Shown piece by piece: positions 1 to 6,798 of a stretch of 6,798 nucleotides of DNA (position 1 is the first letter of the stretch; the number at the start of each line of letters is the position of its first letter). The stretch spans positions 1 through 6,798 of the forward strand of contig JAHHTJ010000025.1 of the NCBI GenBank assembly GCA_020024715.1, in the 5' to 3' direction. Below the pieces are notes generated by a model. The model searched no databases, had not been told where the DNA came from, and saw only the letters and a program-made list of their open reading frames with translations. This stretch comes from Mycoplasmataceae bacterium. GTDB lineage: Bacteria > Bacillota_I > Bacilli_A > Mycoplasmatales > Mycoplasmoidaceae. Position numbers and translations under genes: made by a program.

Positions 1-125
1 ATATTACGTTGTTGGGTAAGTTCGTGAATTTCTTTAGCATAGAAGATTTTTTTTTTGCTTTTTTTATTTTGCCTTAACTTCTTTGTTAAGAGTTGGCCAA
101 ACCCCCCCCCATTAATAATTTTTTT
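1..125 (-). CDS. Unidentified partial reading frame running off the left edge
   Basis: On the minus strand one frame is open from the TAA at 126-128 to the left edge, about 41 codons. Its last part reads KKKIFYAKEIHELTQQRN, which looks like ordinary coding sequence (charged, helical, no low-complexity pattern), preceded by a Lys-rich stretch and by Gly codons made by the G9 tract. It has no ATG of its own as sequenced. The ATG at 112-110 is one base out of register with it and instead gives a dead-end eight-residue frame. One extra G in the tract would put that ATG in frame, and one fewer A in the A9 run at 119-127 would join it to the small ORF starting at 195. I do not recognise the family. 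It may be an intact gene with a homopolymer error, a phase-variable gene, or a decaying gene. Confidence 0.35.
47..56. repeat. T10 homopolymer (A10 on the coding strand)
   Basis: Ten consecutive T, followed after GC by seven more T at 59-65. In the unidentified leftward frame this encodes a run of Lys codons. Such tracts are prone to slippage in replication and in sequencing, so the reading frame on either side should not be taken as settled. Confidence 0.7.
73..90. repeat. Short inverted repeat, 6-bp stem
   Basis: CTTAAC at 73-78 and GTTAAG at 85-90 are exact reverse complements around a 6-base loop TTCTTT. Three bases further right lies a perfect 8-base palindrome, TTGGCCAA at 93-100, directly abutting the C9 tract. 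On the minus strand the stem is followed by an A-rich rather than T-rich run, so it is not a standard terminator for the leftward genes. It may be chance in AT-rich DNA. Confidence 0.4.
102..110. repeat. C9 homopolymer (G9 on the coding strand)
   Basis: Nine consecutive C in DNA that is about three-quarters A+T; no other G or C run in the window comes near this length. On the minus strand the tract starts inside an ATG (112-110) that itself overlaps the TAA (114-112) of the small upstream ORF as TAATG. Tract length therefore decides which frame follows that start codon: as sequenced it ends after eight residues, and one base longer it stays open to the window edge. This is the geometry of a contingency locus, but only reads from several isolates can tell that from a sequencing error. 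Confidence 0.8.
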
Positions 126-195
126 TTATTTCTTCTTCTAAATTTGAATCAAAATTTGTAATTTTAGATAATCATAAAACTTGTTCTTTAGTCAT
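112..195 (-). CDS. 27-codon ORF directly after dxr, possibly the start of a broken gene
   Basis: The ATG lies one base after the dxr TAG stop (197-199), the tight spacing of the rest of the operon, and the frame runs 27 codons to TAA. The product starts MTKEQVLWLSKITNF and ends EEEIKKNY, with one TGA read as Trp. The spacing of KEQVLxLSKIT and the following acidic stretch recalls the N-terminus of GatC (Glu-tRNA amidotransferase subunit C), but the resemblance is weak and GatC is about three times longer, so I assign no symbol. No clear Shine-Dalgarno is visible. The A9 run at 119-127 lies just before the stop; with one A fewer the frame passes through the G9 tract and continues to the window edge. 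So this may be the first part of a longer protein. Confidence 0.4.
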
Positions 196-196
196 A

Positions 197-1291
197 CTAA
201 TTGCTATACATTTCTTTTATTTGATTGATTAAATTTTTTATTTGATTAAAATCACGTAATTTTTCAATTGGAAATTTTTGATAATTTTCCATAATAAATG
301 GAACAATTTCAGTAAATTTAAGTTGATTATTAGCAAATTTTTCAATAGCTATTTCATCTAATTGAGTAATAATGGTACCGAATGTTGTATCTGCATATTT
401 TTGAATATATAAACTAGGAATTTTTAAACTAATTCATTTATCTGCATCTAGTTCATCAAAAGTTAAAGTTCTTTTTTGCAAACTTAATTCATTTACAATA
501 GGGATTTGCTCATTTTTTTGTGTTATGGCTAACTGAATTGATAAACGCATATCTGGAACGGATGTAAACATTATTGTTGCATTATTTTTTAGTGTCACTA
601 ATGCATGAACAATACTTTCTTTATGTAATATCGGTTTAAACTTATTGGTATTAAATAACCAATATGCTTCAATAATTTCAAATGCTTTATTCATTAATGT
701 TGCACTATCCAATGAAATTTTGTTACCCATATTTCAATTAGGATGCTTTATTGCTTGATCATACGTTACATTTTCTAATTCGTCATAAGAATAATTATAG
801 AAAGGACCACCAGAACATGTAATCATCATTTCTTTTAATTCATCATTACTATATGCATCAATAAGTGATTTTAATGATGCATGTTCACTATCAATTGGAT
901 AAATGCTAATATTATTTTTCTTTGCAATATCTAAGATTAAACTACCTGCACATACTAAACTTTCTTTATTTGCTAACGCTAATGGGATTTTATTTTCTAA
1001 TGCAATAAATGTTGCTTCAACACCTGCAATTCCAGAAATTGCATTTACTATAATATCTGGTTTAGCTTGTTTTATTAATTCATCATAACTATAAACATTA
1101 TTTAATTCATTAGTTATTGGTGAATAAACATATTGAATATATTCATGTTCATCATAAATATTTTTCATTAAATCTACATTTTTCCCATAACTACAACCAA
1201 CAATTGAATATTGTGTTTGTAAGTGATCAATTACATCTATTGTCAATTTACCAATAGAACCTGTTGCACCTAAAATTAAAACTTTCTTCAT
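197..1291 (-). CDS. dxr: 1-deoxy-D-xylulose 5-phosphate reductoisomerase (Dxr/IspC)
   Basis: Dxr makes 2-C-methyl-D-erythritol 4-phosphate from DXP with NADPH and a divalent metal, the first committed step of the MEP isoprenoid pathway in the cytosol. The 364-residue frame (E. coli has 398) begins MKKVLILGATGSIGK, with the GATGSIG dinucleotide loop at 8-14. ALANKESLV at 105-113 follows. The metal site is DSE at 134-136 and the Glu of MNKAFE (about 205). The SGGPF loop is at about 160-164, and HPNWNMGNK around 183-191 carries the substrate His. One TGA at 731-733 is the Trp of HPNWN and another at 434-436 follows DADK; one Trp (YWLF) uses TGG. The ATG is preceded by GGAG eight bases upstream. 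Oddly, the frame is also open upstream into a membrane segment without any stop, so a longer fused product is possible. IspE is encoded at the other end of the block. Confidence 0.95.
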
Positions 1292-1903
1292 ACTTAATAC
1301 TCCATTAATAATTAATTTTTTTTGTTTATAATCAGCTTGGTTGATTGTTATATATGTAATATAAGAAGTAAATAATAAGTAAAAAATAAAAAAGATGATA
1401 GCTCCAGCTGTTAATTGATTATTAAAATAAAAACCAAAATGAGTATTTATATCTAAATAATTAGGACAAATAGTAGCTCAAATAACTCCATAACATAAAA
1501 TAAAATAAATAATAAGTTGATTTAAATAAGGATTATCAAAAATAATTTTTATACCAAAAATTCTAATTAAATAAATAGATTGTAATAAATTGTCTAATCA
1601 TTTATATAAATTAAATAAAATACTAAAACTAATAAAAATTGTCATCGTGATAGCAAAAGGATTAAAAAAGAAAAGAATTTGATAAATATGAGTATTTATT
1701 AAATAAGTATTACATCCAATGTAAGATACAGTAGTAAATGAATTAATACTATCAATTTTATTATAGAAGAAAGTAACAATACCAAATAATAATGCACATA
1801 ATAAGGATGTTGCAACAATAATGTTAAAAACATTAGTTCGTGCATTATTATTAATATTCTTTTTTCTTTTTAATAAATAATTATTTTTTTTACTTAATTT
1901 CAT
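1292..1903 (-). CDS. Four-helix membrane segment in frame with dxr (possible N-terminal anchor)
   Basis: From the ATG at 1903, 204 codons precede the dxr start in the same frame, with TGA at 1598-1600 and 1478-1480 read as Trp and no TAA or TAG anywhere. The N-terminus is strongly basic (LLKRKK at about 10-15). Hydrophobic helices lie at about 25-47, 74-99, 129-146 and 164-186, and a short KQKK-containing tail leads into MKKVLILG of Dxr. By the positive-inside rule both ends would be cytoplasmic, the right side for a tethered soluble enzyme. The start at 1903 overlaps tdk by 14 bases; another ATG at 1963 would overlap it by 74 and is less likely. I recognise no family. It may be an independent membrane protein whose stop was lost or whose frame carries a sequencing error, or a true membrane-anchor domain. 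Confidence 0.65.
1300..1303 (-). promoter_or_regulatory. Shine-Dalgarno site for dxr
   Basis: The minus strand reads GGAG, then eight bases, then the dxr ATG at 1291-1289. This is among the best ribosome binding sites in the window and lies inside the open frame joining the membrane segment to dxr. It supports internal initiation, so soluble Dxr can probably be made whether or not a fused protein also exists. Confidence 0.7.
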
Positions 1904-2516
1904 TGTGTTTTTGTTTTTTATTTTTGTAGACAAAATGTTTATTACATCTTGCTTCAAATTCATTTAAATCACCAATTATAATCGGATTATTAACTTTTGT
2001 GTCCTTATTATCTAAAAAAAATGTTTTAGTAGCAGGACCTCCACATACTGTACATACTGCAGTTAATTTTAAGACATCATCAGCAATAGCTAATAATTGT
2101 GGCATTGGACCAAACGGATTCCCATTATAATCAAGATCTAAACCAGTGCAAATTACAATAAATTTCATTTTTGCTAATTGTTTTATGACATCAACTATTG
2201 AAAAATCATAAAACTGTACTTCATCAATCGCAACAATGTAAGTATCATCTTTTAAATGATGTTTTATTACATAATCTAAAATCTCAGAAGCATTCTTAAC
2301 TTTAATTGCTTTTAATTTATATCCATTTCTAGATTCAATAAATTCTTCTATATTTCTAGTATCAACACTATTTCTAAAACCTACTGCTTTTACTCCGGCA
2401 TACGAATATCTCTTAATTGTTTGTAACATTTCAGTAGTTTTGCCAGAAAACATTGGTCCAGTAATAATCTGAATTCAATTTTCATTAATACTTTTAAATG
2501 CATTAATCTTTTTCAT
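1890..2516 (-). CDS. tdk: Thymidine kinase, type II
   Basis: This salvage enzyme phosphorylates thymidine (and deoxyuridine) with ATP, supplying dTMP to an organism that lives on host nucleosides. The 208-residue frame opens MKKINAF and has the P-loop GPMFSGKTTEML at 20-31 and the Walker B/catalytic IDEVQF at about 97-102. It also has the lasso-domain zinc ligands: Cys155 and Cys158 (CTVC), then Cys191 and His194 (RCNKH). Length and motif order match the bacterial TK1-like family. A TGA at codon 14 is read as Trp; without it the gene seems to begin only at the Met inside the P-loop, which would destroy the ATP site, so the ATG at 2516 is the right start. That ATG shares one base with the ychF stop (TAATG), with no good ribosome binding site, suggesting coupled translation. 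The 3' end overlaps the membrane-segment start by 14 bases. Confidence 0.95.
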
Positions 2517-3616
2517 TATTTATTAATAATAAAATGAACAATATCTTGATTATTCATCATATATTTTTTTCCTTCTATATAAAGTTTACCTGCATTTTTT
2601 ACTTCTGATTCAGATTTATAAATTTTGAAATCATTAAACTTCATAATCTCTGCACGAACAAAACCTTTAATAAAATCAGTATGAATAATACCTGCACATT
2701 GTTGTGCATCCATTCCTCTTTTATATAATCAAGATCTAACTTCATCTTTTCCTACAGTATAAAATGTTTCGTAATGTAAAACATCATAACTAGTAGCTAC
2801 AATTTTATTTAATCCTGATTGATATGTATCTGGATTATTCAAAAATTCTCTTTTTTCTTCTTCGTGTAATTGAGATAATTCATATTCATAACGACATGAT
2901 AAAGGAATAATCTCTGCATTTGGTTGAGTTTTATTTAAATATTGTTTAAGTTCTAAATAATTTTTATTATTCGAAGGATTTTCTAATTGATTATCATTAA
3001 TATTTGCAACATAAAACATTGGTTTATATGTTAATAAATTATATGTTTTAATAATTTCTAATTCGTGTTCTTCAAAATTTAGTGTTCTAACAAATTTTTC
3101 AGCTTCTAATGTTGCTAATAATTTCTTACAAACTTCAAATTCAACTTTAGCTAATTTGTCTCCACTTTCTGCTTTTTTTTGAATTTTTAAAATTCTAGAT
3201 TTTACTAACTCTAAATCTGCATAAATTAATTCTAAATTTATTACTTGTACATCAGTAATAGGATCAACACCAGTTCTTAAAATTCCTTGATCATCAAAAC
3301 AACGAACAACATGACAAATAACATCAACTTCTTTAATATTTTGCAAAAATTTATTTCCTAAACCTTCACCTTGACTAGCACCTTTAATTAAACCAGCTAT
3401 GTCAATAAATTTACATTGCGAAAATACTATTTTATTAGGTTGATAAATGTCTGCTAAAAAAATTAAATCTTTATCATAATAATCAACAATTCCAACATTT
3501 GGCTCAATCGTAGTAAAAGCATAATTACTAATTTCTGCTTGTACATTTGTAATTGCACTAAATAATGTTGATTTACCAACATTAGGTAAACCTACTATCC
3601 CTGTGGAAAATCCCAT
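2516..3616 (-). CDS. ychF: Ribosome-associated P-loop ATPase YchF (OLA1 family)
   Basis: YchF is a near-universal Obg-like P-loop NTPase that prefers ATP, binds ribosomes and is linked to stress and redox responses. The 366-residue length is typical. The G1 loop GLPNVGKST is at 9-17, the TTIEPN switch at about 35-40, and G3 DIAGLIKGAS at 72-81, followed by the family's QGEGLGNKFL. The coiled-coil insertion is around 130-185 and NIND, in the place of the guanine-specificity motif, at about 205-208, fitting the family's ATP preference. The C-terminal TGS domain (about 280-366) includes TFYTVGKDEVRSW and AGIIHTDFIKGFVRAE. The TGA at 2729-2731 is the Trp of VRSWLYKRG and splits the gene if read with the standard code. 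The start overlaps the fba stop as TAATG; a GGAG site lies inside the end of fba. Confidence 0.96.
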
Positions 3617-4509
3617 TATTTATTTACTCCATAACTACCAAATAATTTTAATTTCTCAATAATAGTTTCTTTAATAGCATTAGCACCAAAAGTCAAAATC
3701 TTTCTTGGATCATAACCCTTTTTAACTAAATCTAAATCATATTCACTTTCAATATATTTTCTTATAGCTTTAGCAAAAGCTAATTGACATTCGGTATTAA
3801 TATTTATTTTTGCAATACCTAAACTAATTGATTTTTGAATTTGTTCATCACTAATACCTGTTCCACCATGTAATACTAATGGCATATTCATAGTGGCATG
3901 GTGAATATCATTTAATAATGCAAAATTTAATCCTTTTCAATCATCTGGATAAATTCCATGAATATTACCAATTCCAATTGCTAAACAAGTTATTCCTAAA
4001 TTAGCAAAAATTTTACATTCTTCAATATCTGCTAATTCACCATCTGCTAGATTTGACCCAATTGCACCAAGTTCAGCTTCAAAACTAACATCATTCTTAT
4101 TAGCTAATACTAATAAATCTTTAGTTTTAGTTAAATTTTCTTCAAATGGTAAACTAGAACCATCAAACATAATTGAAGTAAAACCAGCATTAATAGCTTC
4201 TTTGCATGCTTCATAATTTCCGTGATCTAAATGAATTACAATAGGAATTTTTTTAATCTTATTTAATTCTTCTGCAATATCTACACAAATATCAACACAA
4301 CATTTGTATCCACCAATATATTTAACAGCAGCCATTGAAAAACCTATAATAACAGGTGAATTTGTTTCAACAGCAACCTCAATTGTTGATTTAATTCATT
4401 CTAAATTATTAGCATTAATATGAGCTATAGCATAATGATTTTTTAATGCTTTATCTAGAATGACTCTTGCATTTACTATTCCGAATGATTTTACATCAAA
4501 ATTATTCAT
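3616..4509 (-). CDS. fba: Class II fructose-1,6-bisphosphate aldolase
   Basis: This zinc-dependent cytosolic enzyme splits fructose 1,6-bisphosphate into dihydroxyacetone phosphate and glyceraldehyde 3-phosphate in glycolysis, the main ATP route in fermenting mycoplasmas. The 297-residue frame reads AHINANNLEW at about 29-38. HLDHG at 93-97 holds the catalytic Asp95 and zinc ligand His96, and the conserved Glu of FEAELGAIG is at about 146. The other zinc ligands are His184 (GIGNIHGIYP) and His214 (LVLHGGTG), and ININTE at about 235-240 binds phosphate. This is the short class II form usual in Firmicutes and Mollicutes. Two TGA codons (NNLE-W and DD-W-KGL) are Trp. The ATG at 4509 overlaps the end of rpoE by 8 bases (ATGAATAA), and its TAA shares a base with the ychF ATG. 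Gene order with rpoE and ychF matches what I recall of M. genitalium. Confidence 0.95.
3627..3630 (-). promoter_or_regulatory. Shine-Dalgarno site for ychF inside the end of fba
   Basis: GGAG on the minus strand lies ten bases before the ychF ATG, within the codons for the last residues (YGVNK) of the aldolase. The spacing is slightly long but the match to anti-SD is good. It fixes the ychF start at 3616 despite the overlapping fba stop. Confidence 0.55.
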
Positions 4510-4975
4510 CATCTTCTTCTTCGTCTTCTTCTATTTGTTCTTCTTCATCAATACTATCAATATTTGAATCTTCAATGTCTTCATCAACATATTCTTCAGA
4601 CGCAATATCATCAGGGTTAATATCAGTTTCTAAAATATCTTCATCAATTAATGTGTCAATGATTTTTTCATCATCTTTATCAATATTTGTTGAATATTCA
4701 ACATTAGAATATTTGGAATTAGCTAATTTATCAAATTCATCCTTGGAAACATAATTTCTTAATTTTCATTTATCATTACCAATTGCAACAAATCTAGGAT
4801 CTTGTAATAAATCTACATAAAAATTTACATACTCGTCACTATTATCATGTTGTAATTTCATTTTTTTAACCAATAGTTTTCATAGTTGAGATGTAGAAAA
4901 AGGTTTATCTTTAAATTCGCTTTCGCTAATTACAAATGCTTTATCAATTAATTTAATATCATCTTTTTTTGTCAT
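4502..4975 (-). CDS. rpoE: RNA polymerase delta subunit
   Basis: Delta is a small accessory subunit of Gram-positive and mollicute RNA polymerase that speeds recycling and sharpens promoter selection and response to initiating NTP. The 157-residue frame has an N-terminal winged-helix HARE-HTH domain (about 1-76): DKAFVISESEF, SQLWKLLVKKMKL, YVNFYVDLLQDPRF and GNDKWKLRNYV. From about residue 90 the tail is almost wholly Asp, Glu, Ser and Ile, ending EEEQIEEDEEEDDE. This folded head plus disordered acidic tail is diagnostic of the family. The end of the tail is written largely in GAA and GAT triplets, which on the opposite strand create a spurious poly-Ser frame. TGA codons supply both Trp. The gene has the best ribosome binding site of the window, follows the only sizeable gap, and overlaps fba by 8 bases, so it probably opens a transcription unit. 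Confidence 0.93.
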
Positions 4976-4981
4976 ATTATT

Positions 4982-4986
4982 TCCTT
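4982..4986 (-). promoter_or_regulatory. Shine-Dalgarno site for rpoE
   Basis: The minus strand reads AAGGA, six bases (AATAAT), then the rpoE ATG at 4975-4973. Match and spacing are near ideal, unlike the overlapping starts within the block, and suggest independent initiation at the first gene of a unit. Confidence 0.75.
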
Positions 4987-4998
4987 GTATGTCTCAAA

Positions 4999-5019
4999 AA
5001 TTATGTTAAACACATAATT
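4999..5019 (-). terminator. AT-rich hairpin with short T tract after the HD-domain gene
   Basis: AATTATG at 4999-5005 and CATAATT at 5013-5019 are exact reverse complements around a 7-base loop. On the minus strand the stem runs directly into more T (CATAATTTTTG), the order of an intrinsic terminator following the HD gene, whose stop is 30 bases upstream. With a single G:C pair it would be weak, so leaky read-through into rpoE is likely. It may instead be a leader hairpin, because it overlaps the proposed -10 box. Confidence 0.35.
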
Positions 5020-5022
5020 ATA
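5017..5022 (-). promoter_or_regulatory. Putative -10 box for the rpoE-fba-ychF-tdk-dxr unit
   Basis: The minus strand reads TATATATAATTATG, containing an exact TATAAT, about 42 bases before the rpoE ATG, in the only long gap of the window. Mycoplasma promoters often lack a recognisable -35, and none is evident here. TATAAT matches are common in DNA this AT-rich, so the call rests mainly on position. Confidence 0.4.
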
Positions 5023-5048
5023 TATAACTATTATTTTATATTATTTAT

Positions 5049-6158
5049 TTATTTGCTAAAGATTTTATATAAATCTGAAATTTTTTCATAATTTATATAT
5101 TCATTATTTTTTTTCTTAATTAGTATCGGTTTGTTTTCATCATAAAAAATTACATCTTTTGGTGTATGATTTTTTGGAATGAATTCAAATTTACCAGATT
5201 CAAAAAGATTATATATTTTTTTAATTCTATCATCCTCATATTGTAAAGATTTAATAAACAAATCAAAGGTTTGATCAGTAATCATCATGTATTTATCTAA
5301 TTTAATTTCTTGTTTTTTAAATAAAAAAGTAAACAAATTCAATAAATTATAACAATCTTTAAATATAAAATTTTTATTATAATAAAGTTCTTTTGCAATT
5401 ATTAATATTTGAATAATTGCACGATATCAAGCATTAACACTTTCTGACAAATATAAATCACGGTGCATAAAATATCTAGAATATAAAAAATCATTAACAA
5501 TTCTTATATCATCTTCATCATAGTAAAAAAATTCTTTTTCGTCATCAATTTTTACTTTATCGATAATTGTAATTAAGTTTTTCATATTATTAGTTGTTGA
5601 TAATACATAATATTCATCTCTAACCATATAATCTAAACGATCAACATCAATTTGTCCAGAAATAACAGAACTAGTTCATTTTGGAAAATTTTCTGGTTGT
5701 TTTGCTTGTATTAATAAACCAACATCATATGGTGAAATACCATTTAATTTTAAAATGTTGGCAATTTCTAGATTTTCATCATTTACGATTTTTACACTAA
5801 AATCTTCATGTTTAAACCATTCAAAACCTAATTCATATAAATATCATTCTAAACCATGTGAGTGACAAGCATGCCCAATATCATGTAATAATGCAGCAGC
5901 TTTTATAGTATTAATTTGTTTTAAGGTTAATAATTTTTTTATTTCATGTCTACTTAACAATTTTTTTGCTAAATAGAAGGTTCCTAATGAGTGAGCAAAA
6001 CGAGTTTGTACACCACCAGGAAATGTTTTGTAGCATAAACCCATTTGTTTAATGTGGTGTAATCTTTGAAATGCTGAAGTTTGAATGATTTCTTTTACTC
6101 AAAGTTCAGTTTCATCTAAAATTATTTCACCATATACAGAATCAGTTATCTTATTCAT
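5049..6158 (-). CDS. HD-domain phosphohydrolase (SAMHD1/dGTPase-like, MG461/YwfO type)
   Basis: This is a metal-dependent HD-superfamily hydrolase. Relatives in Gram-positives and animals (EF1143, SAMHD1) remove triphosphate from dNTPs, so control of dNTP pools is the likely role, though the exact substrate cannot be read from sequence. The 369-residue frame starts MNKITDSVYGEI, then QRLHHIKQMG at about 31-40 and QTRFAHSLGT with the first metal His56. LLHDIGHACHSHGLE carries His92 and Asp93, and GQIDVDRLDYMVRDE at about 168-182 carries the fourth ligand Asp, giving the H...HD...D set complete. The C-terminal half is helical, Lys-rich and less conserved. TGA at 5844-5846 and 5427-5429, among others, is Trp and breaks the gene under the standard code; no frameshift is present. 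The start overlaps the ispE stop by 8 bases (ATGAATAA). I recall a similar protein as MG461 in M. genitalium. Confidence 0.88.
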
Positions 6159-6798
6159 ATTTCTTATCTTTTATTAGTTTAATTATTGTAGAACCTGCAC
6201 CACTAATCATTATATTGTTTTTAGGATTTTTTTCTTTTACAATATTAAATATATTCTTTAATTCTTCATTACTATTTAAAACTATTTCTTGTAAATTATT
6301 AAATAATAATTCATATTGTTGACTCTCGATAATTTTTAATATTTTATCTAAACCAACGAATCTTGAAAAACTAATATCTGAATTATCAAATTTTTCATAA
6401 ATTTGTTTAGTACTTATTTCTAAATTATCAGGAATAATTAATTCATATTTAATATCAACATTAATAATTTCTTGTACAACATCACCGAAACCACCAACAA
6501 AAGCCAAATTATATCTATCAAGAAAAAAGCAAACATCACTACCAACAAATAATGCTATGTTTCTCCTATCAATATCATTTGGCATAATATGATAATAATC
6601 AAAACAAAAACCTAAAATACTTGCTGCATCAGTACTTTCTCCACCTAATCCAGAACCTACTGGTATCATTTTTTTAACTAATATTTCAAGCTTTAAATCT
6701 TTTCCATAATATTTATTAAATCAATTTAATGCTTTTAAACAACTATCATCATCAAAATAAATTTGTTTTTCATTTTGTAAATAAGTAATTTTTGTTTC
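6151..6798 (-). CDS. ispE: 4-diphosphocytidyl-2-C-methyl-D-erythritol kinase (IspE), 5' end missing
   Basis: IspE uses ATP to phosphorylate CDP-methylerythritol at the 2-hydroxyl, the fourth step of the MEP pathway, in the cytosol. The 215 visible codons cover most of the protein; against about 283 residues in E. coli, some 65-70 N-terminal residues lie beyond 6798. Visible GHMP-kinase features are the ATP-binding glycine-rich loop IPVGSGLGGESTDAAS at visible codons 45-60, FVGSDVCFF at about 84-92 with the catalytic Asp88, the substrate-loop FVGGFGD, STKQIYEKF near 129-137, and the C-terminal motif SGAGST at 199-204. The glycine-rich loop and GSDV follow IspE more closely than homoserine or mevalonate kinases. 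One TGA in ALNWFNKYYG is Trp. The stop overlaps the HD-gene start by 8 bases. The presence of dxr at the other end supports a functional MEP route. Confidence 0.92.

Noticed and set aside
73..90. Inverted repeat as a terminator for the leftward operon
   Set aside because: On the transcribed strand the stem is followed by A-rich sequence rather than a T run, and a likely coding frame runs through it.
112..195. Assignment of the small ORF after dxr as gatC
   Set aside because: Only the N-terminal pattern (KEQVLxLSKIT plus acidic residues) is similar, the ORF has 27 codons against about 95, and the sequence after a frame correction does not continue like GatC.
434..733. dxr, tdk, ychF, fba and the HD gene each look broken into pieces by stop codons, as if pseudogenes
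   Set aside because: All the internal breaks are TGA, and several sit where homologues have Trp (such as HPNWN in Dxr). Reading with mycoplasma code 4 gives full-length proteins with complete motifs.
903..1088. Plus-strand open frame of 61 codons with a hydrophobic start
   Set aside because: It lies wholly opposite the well-supported dxr coding sequence and resembles no protein I know.
4467..4754. Plus-strand open frame of 95 codons rich in serine
   Set aside because: It is the reverse complement of the GAA/GAT-rich acidic tail of rpoE and the start of fba; the run of Ser comes from TCT/TCA read opposite Glu/Asp codons. No ribosome binding site or family match.
1..6798. Search by eye for tRNA, rRNA, CRISPR repeats or insertion sequence ends
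   Set aside because: No cloverleaf-like or rRNA-like sequence, no regularly spaced direct repeats and no transposase reading frame were seen; the window is almost fully occupied by housekeeping genes.

Overview
The window is AT-rich DNA (roughly a quarter G+C) from a mollicute that reads UGA as tryptophan. In almost every gene on the minus strand, in-frame TGA codons fall where the protein family has Trp, for example HPN-W-N in Dxr, NNLE-W in the aldolase and SQL-W-KLL in the RNA polymerase delta subunit. Read with code 4, the fragmented frames join into eight or nine tightly packed minus-strand genes. Two MEP isoprenoid genes (dxr, ispE) in a UGA=Trp organism suggest the Malacoplasma/M. penetrans-M. 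iowae branch or another MEP-carrying mycoplasma. The species is an inference.

Order in the direction of transcription (right to left): ispE (5' end outside the window), an HD-domain phosphohydrolase, a 73-base gap holding a hairpin, a putative promoter and a strong ribosome binding site, then rpoE (delta), fba, ychF, tdk, a four-helix membrane segment, dxr, and a short unresolved frame running off the left edge. The rpoE-fba-ychF order is the one I recall from M. genitalium MG022-MG024. Genes within each block overlap by 1, 8 or 14 bases, and two overlap motifs (TAATG and ATGAATAA) recur, which points to translational coupling.

Functionally the block mixes isoprenoid precursor synthesis (Dxr, IspE), glycolysis (aldolase), nucleotide-pool control (thymidine kinase, HD phosphohydrolase), transcription (delta) and a ribosome-associated ATPase (YchF).

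Two things deserve attention. First, there is no stop codon between the membrane segment and dxr: the frame is open across both, so the DNA can encode a membrane-anchored Dxr of about 568 residues, while a good GGAG site before the internal ATG also allows soluble Dxr. Second, the left 125 bases hold A9, G9 and A10 tracts (minus strand) between a 27-codon ORF and a frame that enters from the left edge. A single-base change in the A9 or the G9 tract would open a continuous frame, as in a phase-variable gene, a decaying gene or a homopolymer sequencing error.
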